Source of the DNA: Ruminococcaceae bacterium YRB3002
GTDB lineage: Bacteria > Bacillota > Clostridia > Saccharofermentanales > Saccharofermentanaceae
Direction: 5' to 3'
Assembly (NCBI GenBank): GCA_900099715.1
Contig: FMTG01000004.1
Coordinates: 62,001 to 126,000 of the forward strand
DNA length: 64,000 nt
A program made the position numbers and the translations under genes. A model generated the notes under the pieces. It worked only from the letters and a program-made list of their open reading frames with translations. It was not told the DNA's origin and made no database searches. Below, one piece after another: positions 24,343 to 32,890 of the stretch; position 1 is the stretch's first letter, and each line of letters starts with the position of its first letter.

Positions 24343-25317
24343 TCAGCCTTTATTCTTGCGGCGCCACTCGCCCACCTCATGCATATCCAGCATCTCCGGG
24401 GCATTGTTCTCTATGATATCGAGCGCCGCTTCTATCGCCGTATTCTTGGTTCCTTTCGCAAGGATCCCCTCGAGTTTCTTAGTCTCTTTCTTGTCCTTCT
24501 TCGCTTTCTCTTCGGCAACGCGCTTACCATATTCAGAAGCCATATTATCGATATCCTCTGAAGATGCAGGAAGAGTTTTGGAGATGAGATATTCGGAGTA
24601 CGCATCGCATACTTTGTTAACGTCTGACGAGAACACTATCTGGTCTCCTTTGTCGAGCCACAGCACCTTGTTGCACAGCTCCTTCACCTGATCTATCGAA
24701 TGGGATACCAGTATCCCCGTCACGCCGCTGTTCAGTATCTCGCGCATCTTGTCACCGCTCTTCTTGCGAAAAGCACCGTCCCCAACAGCCAGCACCTCAT
24801 CCAGTATGATGATATCCGGATCCACCATACAGCAGATGGCAAATCCGAGCCTTGATTTCATACCGCTTGACAGCTGCCTGAACGGTCTGTCCTGAAAATC
24901 CTCAAGTTCTGCGAAGGCGATTATCTCCTCATACATCTCGTCCATGAAAGCTCTTGTATAGCCAAGCATGGCGCCGCGGAGATAAGCATTCTCCTTAACG
25001 GTCATGTCACCATCAAACCCGCTTGCAAGTTCCAGCAGCGCCGCAATACGCCCGTTAACACTGATCGTCCCTTCCTTAGGCTCCATGATGCCGGAGATAG
25101 CCTTGAGCAGGGTGCTCTTCCCTGCCCCGTTAGTGCCGATTATGCCGAGCATGTCACCGCTTTCGAGAGAGAATGTAACATGCTTATCCGCCCAGAATTC
25201 CCTGACCTTGTAATTGCCGGTGATCCTGCGCATTACATATTCCTTGAGACCGATGGCCTTGAGGTCGCCGGTGATATATCTGATGCTTACATCGTTACAG
25301 CTGATCACACTTCCCAT
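24343..25317 (-). CDS. tagH: Polysaccharide/teichoic acid ABC exporter, ATPase (TagH-like)
   Basis: Walker A GTNGAGKST (63-71 counted from the GTG), signature LSSGMKSR (151-158), Walker B IIILDEVLAVGD, and the extended C-terminal region (about 235-326) usual in TagH/Wzt-type ATPases. With the adjacent permease it would flip a lipid-linked wall polymer across the membrane. The frame starts at a GTG (25323), but GAGGTGG fits the ATG at 25317 slightly better. No substrate-binding Wzt-C beta fold is obvious, so the polymer is unknown. Confidence 0.88.
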   Translation of the reverse strand: MGSVISCNDVSIRYITGDLKAIGLKEYVMRRITGNYKVREFWADKHVTFSLESGDMLGIIGTNGAGKSTLLKAISGIMEPKEGTISVNGRIAALLELASGFDGDMTVKENAYLRGAMLGYTRAFMDEMYEEIIAFAELEDFQDRPFRQLSSGMKSRLGFAICCMVDPDIIILDEVLAVGDGAFRKKSGDKMREILNSGVTGILVSHSIDQVKELCNKVLWLDKGDQIVFSSDVNKVCDAYSEYLISKTLPASSEDIDNMASEYGKRVAEEKAKKDKKETKKLEGILAKGTKNTAIEAALDIIENNAPEMLDMHEVGEWRRKNKG

Positions 25318-25324
25318 AGCCACC

Positions 25325-26122
25325 TCAGAAATAATATACGAACTTGCGGTTGTAGCGCTTATAGAAGAAAGCCCCGGTCAGTGCAAACAGTGCCGCATAC
25401 AGAAGGCACAGTGCGTGGTACCGGAGCGACGGTACCGTTCCGTCGATAACGATCATTCTGACATACTTGATCATGACATAGACAGGATTCAGAAGGAACA
25501 GTCTCTGCACACTTTCCGGAAATCTGTCCACGGTATAGAAGATAGCCGACACGTATGTCAGCAGCGTGAGAAATACCGAATACAGATACTTCACATCCCT
25601 GAAGAACACATACAGTGCTGACAGGATCATTCCGATTCCCAGGTTCATTATCACAAGGCACAGTATGGGATATATCAGCATCAGGAAGCTCACTCTGAAC
25701 GTGATGTGATCGATAATACAGAACACAAAGAACACGACTAACGTCAGTCCGAAATTAACAAGCGACGACACATTCTTCGAGAACAGGAACAGGTACTTCG
25801 GGACGTTGATCTTGTTGATGACCGATGCGTTGCTGATCATGGAGGTCATGCCATTGTTTGTGGCTTCTTTGAAGTATGCCATGATGATATTGCCGGCGAA
25901 CAGATAGATGGTGTAATGCGGCGTCGTTCTGCCAAAAAACTCGGTAAACACCAGCTTCATCACAAGAAGTGTCAGAAGCGGTGACAGCACGCTCCATGCC
26001 ATTCCGAGTATGGTGCGCTTATACTTATGCTCAAAGTCGCGCTTGACCAGCTCCTCGAACAGGAACCTGTTGGATGCGAATCTCGATAAAGATCTCTTAG
26101 CTGACTTTATTGCGGTACCCAA
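25325..26122 (-). CDS. tagG: Polysaccharide/teichoic acid ABC exporter, permease (TagG-like)
   Basis: 265 aa with six hydrophobic helices and the ABC-2 polysaccharide permease opening (LFEELVKRDFEHKYKRTILG, then MAWSVLSPLLTLLVMKLVF). The start is a TTG with GGGAG 8 bases upstream. It lies directly before the ATPase gene (7 bases), the usual TagGH order, and after a DUF4422 glycosyltransferase gene, so the operon probably makes and exports a surface glycan. Confidence 0.9.
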   Translation of the reverse strand: MGTAIKSAKRSLSRFASNRFLFEELVKRDFEHKYKRTILGMAWSVLSPLLTLLVMKLVFTEFFGRTTPHYTIYLFAGNIIMAYFKEATNNGMTSMISNASVINKINVPKYLFLFSKNVSSLVNFGLTLVVFFVFCIIDHITFRVSFLMLIYPILCLVIMNLGIGMILSALYVFFRDVKYLYSVFLTLLTYVSAIFYTVDRFPESVQRLFLLNPVYVMIKYVRMIVIDGTVPSLRYHALCLLYAALFALTGAFFYKRYNRKFVYYF

Positions 26123-26163
26123 ATCACTGTCTCCCTCAGTAAACTACGCGCCATAATACCACA

Positions 26164-26976
26164 TCAGAAGCTTTTATGGTACTTCTCACCCTTAAACTTC
26201 GCCTTCAGCAGAGCCTCAGCCTTCTCTATGGTATTCTCCCCCGTCGTCGTATACCAGGGAAGCACCTTGATATCACTGTGCCTGATCTCTCCCTGTTCAA
26301 TCATATGATCGAGCCACACATTGAACAGCAGTTCCGATATCCTTCCCGGATACCTCTTATCGAAATCATCCATGCCGCTGCTGTCGACCCTCAGCGTCAG
26401 TTCGTACAATATCCGGAAGAGCCATGTCAGATACTGATCGGCAACATCTCCGCGAAGGATCATCATGTTGAACATGTATCCTGACGATTTTCCGAGTGCT
26501 CTGTCAAAGCTCTTCAGGTATTCTGGGCACAATTCCGCCAGCACTTTCTCACATTCATCCAGAGTGGCACTGCCATGCGTCTGGCAATAATGAGCTTTCA
26601 GTGTATCTACAAAATATTCGCGGGCTGTTGGCACAAAGATCTTTTTCTTTTTGAGATACTTCGCAATATCTTCGTAACTGATGGCGCCCTTGCGCTTAGT
26701 TCCGAACAGTCTCCTGTAGTGTACAAGTCCGATGAAGCTATCCTCTTTTGTGATGTCCGGCAGGTTCTTCCAGCCCCAGTAGAGAGCGGTCAGCTCACTG
26801 TACATCGGATTCAGAAATGAGATGTTCTCCCCTTCGTTATCGGCAGTAAAACCATCCGGTACCGTCTCATGAAGAGCACTGCCAGCAAAGACCGGAAGAT
26901 ACATCTCCCCCTCCGGCATTGGAGCCTCTTTGTGCGAAGCTACGATAATCCTGACATTCACTTTATCACCCGACAT
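26164..26976 (-). CDS. DUF4422 capsular polysaccharide glycosyltransferase
   Basis: The family markers are visible: VRIIVASHKEAPMP (N-terminus), NISFLNPMYSELTALYWGWK, FIGLVHYRRLF and a helical C-terminal half with GYMFNMMILRGD. DUF4422 proteins are glycosyltransferases of capsule and wall polysaccharide clusters. The neighbouring TagGH exporter supports this. A TATAAT (26988-26983) ends 6 bases before the ATG and no ribosome site is well placed, the same layout as at mnmA. It diverges from the Nudix gene. Confidence 0.85.
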   Translation of the reverse strand: MSGDKVNVRIIVASHKEAPMPEGEMYLPVFAGSALHETVPDGFTADNEGENISFLNPMYSELTALYWGWKNLPDITKEDSFIGLVHYRRLFGTKRKGAISYEDIAKYLKKKKIFVPTAREYFVDTLKAHYCQTHGSATLDECEKVLAELCPEYLKSFDRALGKSSGYMFNMMILRGDVADQYLTWLFRILYELTLRVDSSGMDDFDKRYPGRISELLFNVWLDHMIEQGEIRHSDIKVLPWYTTTGENTIEKAEALLKAKFKGEKYHKSF

Positions 26977-27015
26977 GTGTACATTATATCATCTCCATGT
27001 GATAAACTCTGACAT

Positions 27016-27648
27016 ATGGATGACTACTTAAAGAATATATCAAGAAGACTTCAGGCAATGGCTCAGGCGGGCCTTCTGTATTCTAAGGACAAATTCGATA
27101 TCGAACGCTATCACGAGATCATTGATATAGCGGCTGATCTTATGTCCCATGAGACGGGCGGGGAAGGCGGTATGAGCAAGGAGGACGTGAGAGAGCTTTT
27201 CGAGCAGAATGACGGGTATCCCACACCCAAATGCGATCTGAGGATGGCCGTTTTTGATGATGAAGACCGCATCCTGATGGTCATGGATTACGATGGCAAA
27301 TGGACTCTGCCGGGAGGCTGGTGCGAATACGATCACACCCTTCGTGAGAACGTCGCCAAAGAAGTGATTGAAGAGTCAGGAATCAAGGTCGAACCGGTGC
27401 GTCTGGTGGCAGTCCTCGACCACAAACGCAATAATAATCCGAAGTCGTTCTTCAGTTCCTACAAGTTCATAGTATTGTGCAGACCTCTTGATGACGGGGC
27501 TTTCGTGCCGAATATCGAGACTACGGAAGCATCGTATTTTGCCCTTGATGAGCTGCCGGAATTCAACGAGCACAAATGCAGCCTTGAGCAGATAAAGATG
27601 TGCCTTAAGGCGAAACATTCAGAGCATTGGGAGACTGTCTTTGATTAA
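27016..27648 (+). CDS. Nudix hydrolase with N-terminal Nudix_N_2 domain
   Basis: Residues 1-60 are the helical N-terminal domain of the X-linked nucleoside diphosphate hydrolase type (YLKNISRRLQAMAQAGLLYS). The Nudix box spans 100-123 (GGWCEYDHTLRENVAKEVIE, then ESGI). Two box positions differ from the GX5EX7REUXEEXGU consensus: His for the first Glu and Lys for the Arg, as in other members of this subfamily. The likely role is hydrolysis of a nucleotide-sugar or ADP-ribose-like substrate. The next gene overlaps its end by 8 bases. Confidence 0.88.
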   Translation: MDDYLKNISRRLQAMAQAGLLYSKDKFDIERYHEIIDIAADLMSHETGGEGGMSKEDVRELFEQNDGYPTPKCDLRMAVFDDEDRILMVMDYDGKWTLPGGWCEYDHTLRENVAKEVIEESGIKVEPVRLVAVLDHKRNNNPKSFFSSYKFIVLCRPLDDGAFVPNIETTEASYFALDELPEFNEHKCSLEQIKMCLKAKHSEHWETVFD

Positions 27649-28285
27649 GCTTTTTGTTACTCTGTCTGTACATATATCCAGGCTTGCCGAACTTGTCAGG
27701 GATCTGAAGATCTGCGGCACAACATTGGGACGCTTCGTCCCGACACCCTATGCGGCCAGCCATGGAGCGACAGGCTCACAGTCAGTCCCATATCTCGGTC
27801 TTGAGGATCTGTTCGAGAACCATAAGCTCGGCCCGGACGACTCATTCATAGATATCGGCTGCGGCAAAGGGCGTGTACTCGCATATATGGTCAGCAAAGG
27901 TGTCCCTTGCAGTCTCGCAGGAGTAGAGATCAATCCCGAGGTAGCTTCAGTTGCCCGCCAGTGGAGTGCCCGTTATTCTCAGATCAGCATCATTACGGGT
28001 GATGCCTTCGAGCTCGATTACAACAACTACACCGTACTGTTCATGTACCGGCCGATGGAGACTGATGCGTTCATATCATTTGTCAACAAGCTGGAGAGAG
28101 AACTCCGCCACAGGATAATGCTGTATTATTATGCCGATTCCGAATCCGGTTACTACCTCAATGACCGTCCCGGATGGCATCTTATCTCGCGTCATGAGAT
28201 ATTCAGAGAGCGTGGTCTTTATATCCATAAGGAGCCGCAGAGGTATTCCGTATGGTCATACCAGCCGGCTCAGGAGATTATCTGA
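27641..28285 (+). CDS. Class I methyltransferase-like protein
   Basis: Motif I DDSFIDIGCGKGRVLAYM is followed by LAGVEINPEVASVARQ and a motif near IITGDAFELDYNN, so the SAM-binding Rossmann fold is clear. Substrate unknown. The start overlaps the Nudix gene by 8 bases, so it is the second gene of a two-gene operon. Its 3' end overlaps the convergent PD-(D/E)XK-like gene by 16 bases. Confidence 0.8.
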   Translation: MIKLFVTLSVHISRLAELVRDLKICGTTLGRFVPTPYAASHGATGSQSVPYLGLEDLFENHKLGPDDSFIDIGCGKGRVLAYMVSKGVPCSLAGVEINPEVASVARQWSARYSQISIITGDAFELDYNNYTVLFMYRPMETDAFISFVNKLERELRHRIMLYYYADSESGYYLNDRPGWHLISRHEIFRERGLYIHKEPQRYSVWSYQPAQEII

Positions 28286-29067
28286 TCGATAACTCTATCC
28301 AACACTCTTGAGTCGATCGGAATCCGGTCAGTCTCGAACAGCATGAACAGATTAACTCCAAGAATGATTCCGCTCATGGCATATTTATTGGTCCTGATCA
28401 CAAGGCTGTTGGCATATCTGGGATCATCCAGCATTCCGCTGTGCTCCAGGTACCGTTCCTCCCTCGTACGCATATTCAGTATCGTAAAATCGGGGTGCAC
28501 GATCACATTGTTCTTCAGCTTGTGCGGGCACTCGTATTTATAAGCTACATTCCTTCTGAAAAGTCTGTCCGCAATGATCTTCTCCGACTTCGACCGCACC
28601 CGTTCACCCTTGTCAGTTATGATCACCGGCACATCATCACCTATAGGCTTTGGCGTATATGGTGTATTCTCCCACTTCCGCAGGAACTCTTCATCCGTCA
28701 TGATTATCGGGTTAATACTGCATCCTCTCGCCTCAACTGTATTCCCGATCACGTCCTCGAAAGGAATATCAGGGTATCTGTTCAGTGTCTTGATCAGGAG
28801 TTCACGTTCTTTAAGCGCGGCAGCAAGTACCTTCTGATCGTAGCGCTTCTGTATGAGACGTGCGATGATGGGGTCGGAATCAGGAATGTATGTACCTGTA
28901 TTATTTCCTCCGGAAGTCACATGATAATGACGTGTTATCCCTTTTTCCTGCACTACCCTGATCCTTCCTTCGGGCACATCATTAAGCTTACTTTCTTCTA
29001 TTGCAATTGCCTTATCCAGGCGTTTTATTCTGTTCTCAATTGCATTTCTAAATCTATTCAGAGACAT
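28270..29067 (-). CDS. PD-(D/E)XK nuclease-like protein of unknown role
   Basis: The N-terminal ~100 residues are helical and basic. The second half has the pattern of a PD-(D/E)XK fold: SKSEKIIADRLF (E162), then VHPDFTI (D193), then RYLEHSGMLDDPRYA (E208). A canonical Lys two residues after that Glu is not present (EHS), so catalysis is uncertain. Proteins with this SE..IA / PDF / EH.GM pattern are common in Lachnospiraceae and mostly unstudied. GAGGTG precedes the ATG. The gene stands beside a 0.5-kb array of tandem repeats and reads away from it. Confidence 0.65.
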   Translation of the reverse strand: MSLNRFRNAIENRIKRLDKAIAIEESKLNDVPEGRIRVVQEKGITRHYHVTSGGNNTGTYIPDSDPIIARLIQKRYDQKVLAAALKERELLIKTLNRYPDIPFEDVIGNTVEARGCSINPIIMTDEEFLRKWENTPYTPKPIGDDVPVIITDKGERVRSKSEKIIADRLFRRNVAYKYECPHKLKNNVIVHPDFTILNMRTREERYLEHSGMLDDPRYANSLVIRTNKYAMSGIILGVNLFMLFETDRIPIDSRVLDRVIDQIIS

Positions 29068-29155
29068 AATTGCACCTCAGCGAATTGTTCGATTAGTTAC
29101 ATTATAACTGGTGTCAACAGAAAAAGTGTCTCAACTTTCCGATCTGCATTGCATT

Positions 29156-29669
29156 ATGGACTCATTTTGCCGTTATTGAGATATGGGTCCATGATGATGG
29201 ACTCATATCAAAATTATTCAAATATAGGTCCATGGTTAATGCGGTGTGTAAGAATGATGGTGGCAAATATTTGTAATAAAAAACTTATTTGTGATATGAG
29301 TTGAATTGATACTATGGCGCAGTACACTTAGGATGGCCTTTTTGAGAAGATTTATGGACCCAAATTATAATTATCGCAAAAAGAGTTGAACTGGATGGAC
29401 CTGTTTTGCAAATATTGAGATTTGGGTCCATGCTGATAAACTCATATCAAGATTATTCAAATTAAGGTCCATAGTTCATGTGGTGTATTACCATGCGGCG
29501 GCAAATATCTACAAAATAAAACACATTTATGATATGCGTGGAACTGCCATGATCACACAATACACCCAGGCCGACATTTTCGAGATGTTTTATGGACCCA
29601 AATTATAATTACTTCAAAATGAGTCGAACACAATGGACCTGTTTTGCAAATATTGAGATTTGGGTCCAT
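29156..29669. repeat. Tandem array of 238-bp units, 2.2 copies
   Basis: Unit A starts at 29156, unit B at 29395 and a partial unit C at 29633, so the period is 238-239 bp. Each unit opens with a hairpin: ATGGACC at its start pairs with GGGTCCAT about 30 bases later around TTGCAAATATTGAGATT, and GGACC/GGTCC words recur inside. Units A and B share long blocks such as TATGGACCCAAATTATAATT. The sequence is markedly AT-rich compared with the genes. There is no open frame above 60 codons that resembles a protein. The 29068-29155 and 29670-29686 flanks show nothing else. Confidence 0.85.
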
Positions 29670-29686
29670 TTGCGGGTTTTACACAG

Positions 29687-30181
29687 CTAACCTTCCACCT
29701 TCCAGCTCACCAGCACAAATACCTGCACGCCTTCACCGCGGCCGAATCCGGTAAGCCCCTCTCCGGTGGTTGCAGTGATCCCTACAGAAGATGCGGGTAT
29801 ATCCAGCAAAGTAGCGATGCGTGACTTCATGGCAGGAATGTGCGCCTTAAGCTTTGGACGCAGGCATTCGATGGTGGCAGACACATGGAGAATGGATGCA
29901 CCGTGAACTGACTTAAGTGCTTCCTTCAGATAGACAGTACTGTCCTTGATGCCATCCTCGAGGCAGATCTTATCCGCAGCGCCGCCCAGCACATTAACTC
30001 CCGTATATCCGGAAATAGCATTTGTCAGTGCATGCAGAAGCACATCTCCATCACTGTTTGCGACAAAAGGATGATCATAGGGAACCTCCACGCCGCCCAG
30101 CATGATAACGCCGGATTCATTATTGTCTTCACCGAAACGATGGCTGTCCTGACCTATTGTAGTTATATAGTATTCACTCAT
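29687..30181 (-). CDS. ispF: 2-C-methyl-D-erythritol 2,4-cyclodiphosphate synthase
   Basis: The metal site DSHRF near the N-terminus, the LGGVEVPYDHPFVANSDGDV block and a C-terminal ITATTGEGLTGFGRGEGV are diagnostic of IspF. The enzyme forms MEcPP in the MEP route to isoprenoids. The frame reaches a GTG at 30184, but GAGG is 8 bases from the ATG at 30181, which overlaps the previous stop (TGATG). At about 164 aa it is full length. Confidence 0.96.
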   Translation of the reverse strand: MSEYYITTIGQDSHRFGEDNNESGVIMLGGVEVPYDHPFVANSDGDVLLHALTNAISGYTGVNVLGGAADKICLEDGIKDSTVYLKEALKSVHGASILHVSATIECLRPKLKAHIPAMKSRIATLLDIPASSVGITATTGEGLTGFGRGEGVQVFVLVSWKVEG

Positions 30182-30750
30182 CACTGTAACCTCGTGTAAT
30201 CGAATTTCGTGCCGCAGCCCTCAAGCCATGACACAACATCATCAAGCGACCACTCCTCATAATTATACCCTTCAAAACGGCTTATCTCATCCCCGCCTCT
30301 GACGACAACAAATTCAGGCACACTATTGATCGAGTACCGTGCGGACAACTCCGGATCTTCCATTACATCGACAACAACGACATACATGTCTCCCCAGCAA
30401 GCCTGCGCCATATCCTCAACCCCTGCCGTAATGCCGAGAAGCTCGGTGGCCATGGAATTGTAGAAATAAAACATGATCTTATTATCCGAAGCGATCAGTC
30501 CGTCAACATCAGTAACGGCCCGGTACTGTATCCCACACTCATCTTCACCCTCCACAGGCTCATAGACAAGAACCGACACAGGAGCCTCATAATCATAACC
30601 ACCGGTAAAACTGTCGATCCCCGAAGAAGCAGCAGAAGCGGACGGCTCGGAAGCCCCGGAACTGCATCCGGTCAGAATACAGAATAAAAATGCCAGAATA
30701 AGCGGCACACAGATCAACCGGTCAGAACGCCTTGATCTCTGCATGTCCAT
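30181..30750 (-). CDS. Lipoprotein with thioredoxin-like fold lacking CXXC
   Basis: A signal peptide with lipobox LTGC is followed by a low-complexity Ser/Ala linker, then a thioredoxin-like domain. KIMFYFYNSMATELL stands where WCxxC would be, and VVVVDVMEDPELSARY then INSVPEFVVVRGG carry the usual cis-Pro loop. With no CXXC it cannot be a disulfide oxidoreductase and may bind a partner. ATG 30750 touches GAGG, while ATG 30744 lies 6 bases after it, so the true start may be 30744. It overlaps yfcE by 29 bases. Confidence 0.72.
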   Translation of the reverse strand: MDMQRSRRSDRLICVPLILAFLFCILTGCSSGASEPSASAASSGIDSFTGGYDYEAPVSVLVYEPVEGEDECGIQYRAVTDVDGLIASDNKIMFYFYNSMATELLGITAGVEDMAQACWGDMYVVVVDVMEDPELSARYSINSVPEFVVVRGGDEISRFEGYNYEEWSLDDVVSWLEGCGTKFDYTRLQ

Positions 30751-31240
30751 CCTCGATGATGATGTATGAAGGAACAGATCCGTTCTTGGGTATAGACGGT
30801 GAGCCCGGATTCATATACCTGATACCGCCTTCAATCACTTCATCTGCAACGATATGAGTGTGACCGCACAGCAGGATACTTCCGGAAGACAGACACTCCG
30901 GCATATGCGACGGGTTGTACACATGACCGTGAGTGGCAAAGATAACCAGAGACCCTGAAACAATATATGCATAATCAGCCATTATGGGGAACTTCAGGAC
31001 CATCTGGTCAACTTCAGTATCACAGTTACCCCTCACGGCAATGATCGAATTGCGCATCGAATTCAACAGTTCGGTTACAGCCTGCGGATCGTAATCCTGT
31101 GGAAGCTTATTGCGCGGACCGTGGTAGAGCAGATCTCCAAGCAACAGCAGCTTATCTGCTTTCTCAGCATAAAACCTGTCTGCGATCTGCTGAGCCCAGC
31201 CGATGGATCCGTGGATGTCAGATGCTGCCAGTATTCTCAT
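30722..31240 (-). CDS. yfcE: YfcE/MJ0936-type metallophosphoesterase
   Basis: All calcineurin-like motifs are present: AASDIHGS, LLLGDLLYHGPRN, AVRGNCD, FATHGHVY and LCGHTHI, with MNPGS near the end. The family hydrolyses phosphodiesters; the physiological substrate is unknown. The frame reaches a TTG at 31243, but the ATG at 31240 is preferred. It overlaps both neighbours, so it lies in a tight operon from 32866 to 29687. Confidence 0.92.
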   Translation of the reverse strand: MRILAASDIHGSIGWAQQIADRFYAEKADKLLLLGDLLYHGPRNKLPQDYDPQAVTELLNSMRNSIIAVRGNCDTEVDQMVLKFPIMADYAYIVSGSLVIFATHGHVYNPSHMPECLSSGSILLCGHTHIVADEVIEGGIRYMNPGSPSIPKNGSVPSYIIIEDGHAEIKAF

Positions 31241-32249
31241 CAACGATCAGTTCCTCATCCGGGAGAGCACAAGGGACCGGCTTCTCAGCCACCATCTGCT
31301 GCGGCATCTTATTGGCTGTAGCACGGTAATATGTATCTCTTATTGTCTTGATGGCACTGTCATAAACATTGTGCATACCACCGACATCAATGGTACGCAG
31401 AAGTCTCTTCTCGAAAATATTAAAGCTCTTTACAAGTCCGAACATCTTGTCACTGGCGATATCACGCGTCTTAAATGCCGCATCCTTGCCCGATGCCACA
31501 AAAGCCTTGAAATACTCGCGTTCTTCCGCGCGGTGCCTCCGGGCAATCTCGTTCTCTTCTTCCTTGTGATCATTTACCAGCTTGCGGTATGAATCGTAAG
31601 AATCCTTGATCGGGCTCTCCACTTCCATGATCGTATCGACTGTACCGTAGATATTGCCTCCGATAAAATCAGATGCAGTCTTAACAGAAGCCGAGAACTT
31701 ATTGAATGCATCGAGCTTATTGGAGAATCCGATAATAGCTGCAACGGATGCAACAAGATCGATCACCATGATCACCGAGAATACACAGTTGAGGCCTACG
31801 TTTACGGGATATGTCATCCAGTGTATCACCTGAACAACGGCGGGATGCAGCGCATATATACCGAGTGTGCCGGCGATACCCCAGTAAAGGAAGAACCTCA
31901 GACAGATAAAACCGTGGAAATTGAACTTATAGTTCGTATAATCCCACCATCTCAGATGGAAGATATGATACAGGATAACGCCTGCAATAAGCTCGACAAA
32001 AGTACATGCACCGGCAGCGCCGAAGAATATTACCGCCACATTATCTTTCAGCGGTTCAAAGAACCACAGTGCAGTATAAAATCCTAATCCGTAGACGGGG
32101 CACATAGGTCCGTTAAGGAATCCCCTGTTTATAAACTGTCCCTCTGTGACACCGTAATAGATAACCTCAACGATCCATCCGATAAAGCTGTAGATGAAGA
32201 ACATCATCAGCGATTCGGGAAAGGAATACGGTAAAAACCATTCGATCAT
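31218..32249 (-). CDS. Membrane protein with ABC_trans_CmpB domain
   Basis: The opening (FIYSFIGWIVEVIYYGVTEG, then FINRGFLNGPMCPVYG) is the hallmark of the PF06541 family, annotated as putative ABC-transporter type IV but of unproven function. There are five to six membrane helices up to residue ~195 and then a long soluble helical tail rich in charged residues (KEEENEIARRHRAEERE). The start overlaps the upstream stop (TAATG). Confidence 0.85.
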   Translation of the reverse strand: MIEWFLPYSFPESLMMFFIYSFIGWIVEVIYYGVTEGQFINRGFLNGPMCPVYGLGFYTALWFFEPLKDNVAVIFFGAAGACTFVELIAGVILYHIFHLRWWDYTNYKFNFHGFICLRFFLYWGIAGTLGIYALHPAVVQVIHWMTYPVNVGLNCVFSVIMVIDLVASVAAIIGFSNKLDAFNKFSASVKTASDFIGGNIYGTVDTIMEVESPIKDSYDSYRKLVNDHKEEENEIARRHRAEEREYFKAFVASGKDAAFKTRDIASDKMFGLVKSFNIFEKRLLRTIDVGGMHNVYDSAIKTIRDTYYRATANKMPQQMVAEKPVPCALPDEELIVDENTGSI

Positions 32250-32866
32250 TAACCCTCTTTTACCGCCTTCATTACGCGGTATCCTCCGTCTATCCCCAGA
32301 GTCACACAGTTACCGAACAACTCCAGTAGTTTTTTCTCTGTGGACGGAGCACCCTGCTTGCGCTGCAGCACTGCGTAGAGTGCACCACCATTATTCATCC
32401 GTTCGTATGCTTCTTCATAGAACCTGAACACCACAGCCTTTCCGGCCCTCACCGGAGGGTTTGTGGCTACAACATCAAATTTTACACTATTATCGAGGTT
32501 ATCTAAGACATCACTTTGAACAAAATCAACCTCTACATTGTTGCCCAAAGCATTCTCTCTTGCCAAAGAAACCGCCCTGGAATTCACATCGACGCCATAA
32601 CAGTCATATCTCATGAACTTGTACTTAAATACTGTCCCAACGACTCCGAATCCACAACCCAGATCAAGAAAAGCACCGCCGTCCCGTGCATCACGGCGCA
32701 CATCGGCGATTACCTCCCTGATCATAAGATCGGTGCCGAAGTCCACTTCCCGCCTGGAGAAAACGTTGCTGTCAGTCACGAATCTGAAATTTGTTCCGTC
32801 GACCCTGTATTCTATTATGCGCCTGTCTGAAGGTGCATCAGGTCTCTCGTCATAGTAATGAGCCAT
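32249..32866 (-). CDS. RsmC-like methyltransferase (MTS domain)
   Basis: FLDLGCGFGVVGTV is motif I and VVATNPPVRAG is the NPPF-like catalytic motif of N-methylating rRNA enzymes. The opening (HYYDERPDAPSDRRIIEYRV) matches small RsmC-like proteins that carry only the catalytic half. A role in 16S rRNA guanine methylation is probable, but the site cannot be told. GGAGAGG precedes the ATG. Confidence 0.88.
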   Translation of the reverse strand: MAHYYDERPDAPSDRRIIEYRVDGTNFRFVTDSNVFSRREVDFGTDLMIREVIADVRRDARDGGAFLDLGCGFGVVGTVFKYKFMRYDCYGVDVNSRAVSLARENALGNNVEVDFVQSDVLDNLDNSVKFDVVATNPPVRAGKAVVFRFYEEAYERMNNGGALYAVLQRKQGAPSTEKKLLELFGNCVTLGIDGGYRVMKAVKEG

Positions 32867-32890
32867 TCTAAATCCTCTCCGCCGGCAGGA

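Noticed and set aside
28441-29304. Plus-strand 287-aa open frame across the PD-(D/E)XK-like gene and the start of the repeat array
   Set aside because: The part opposite the minus-strand gene mirrors its codon pattern, the remainder runs into tandem repeats, and no ribosome site or family signature is seen.
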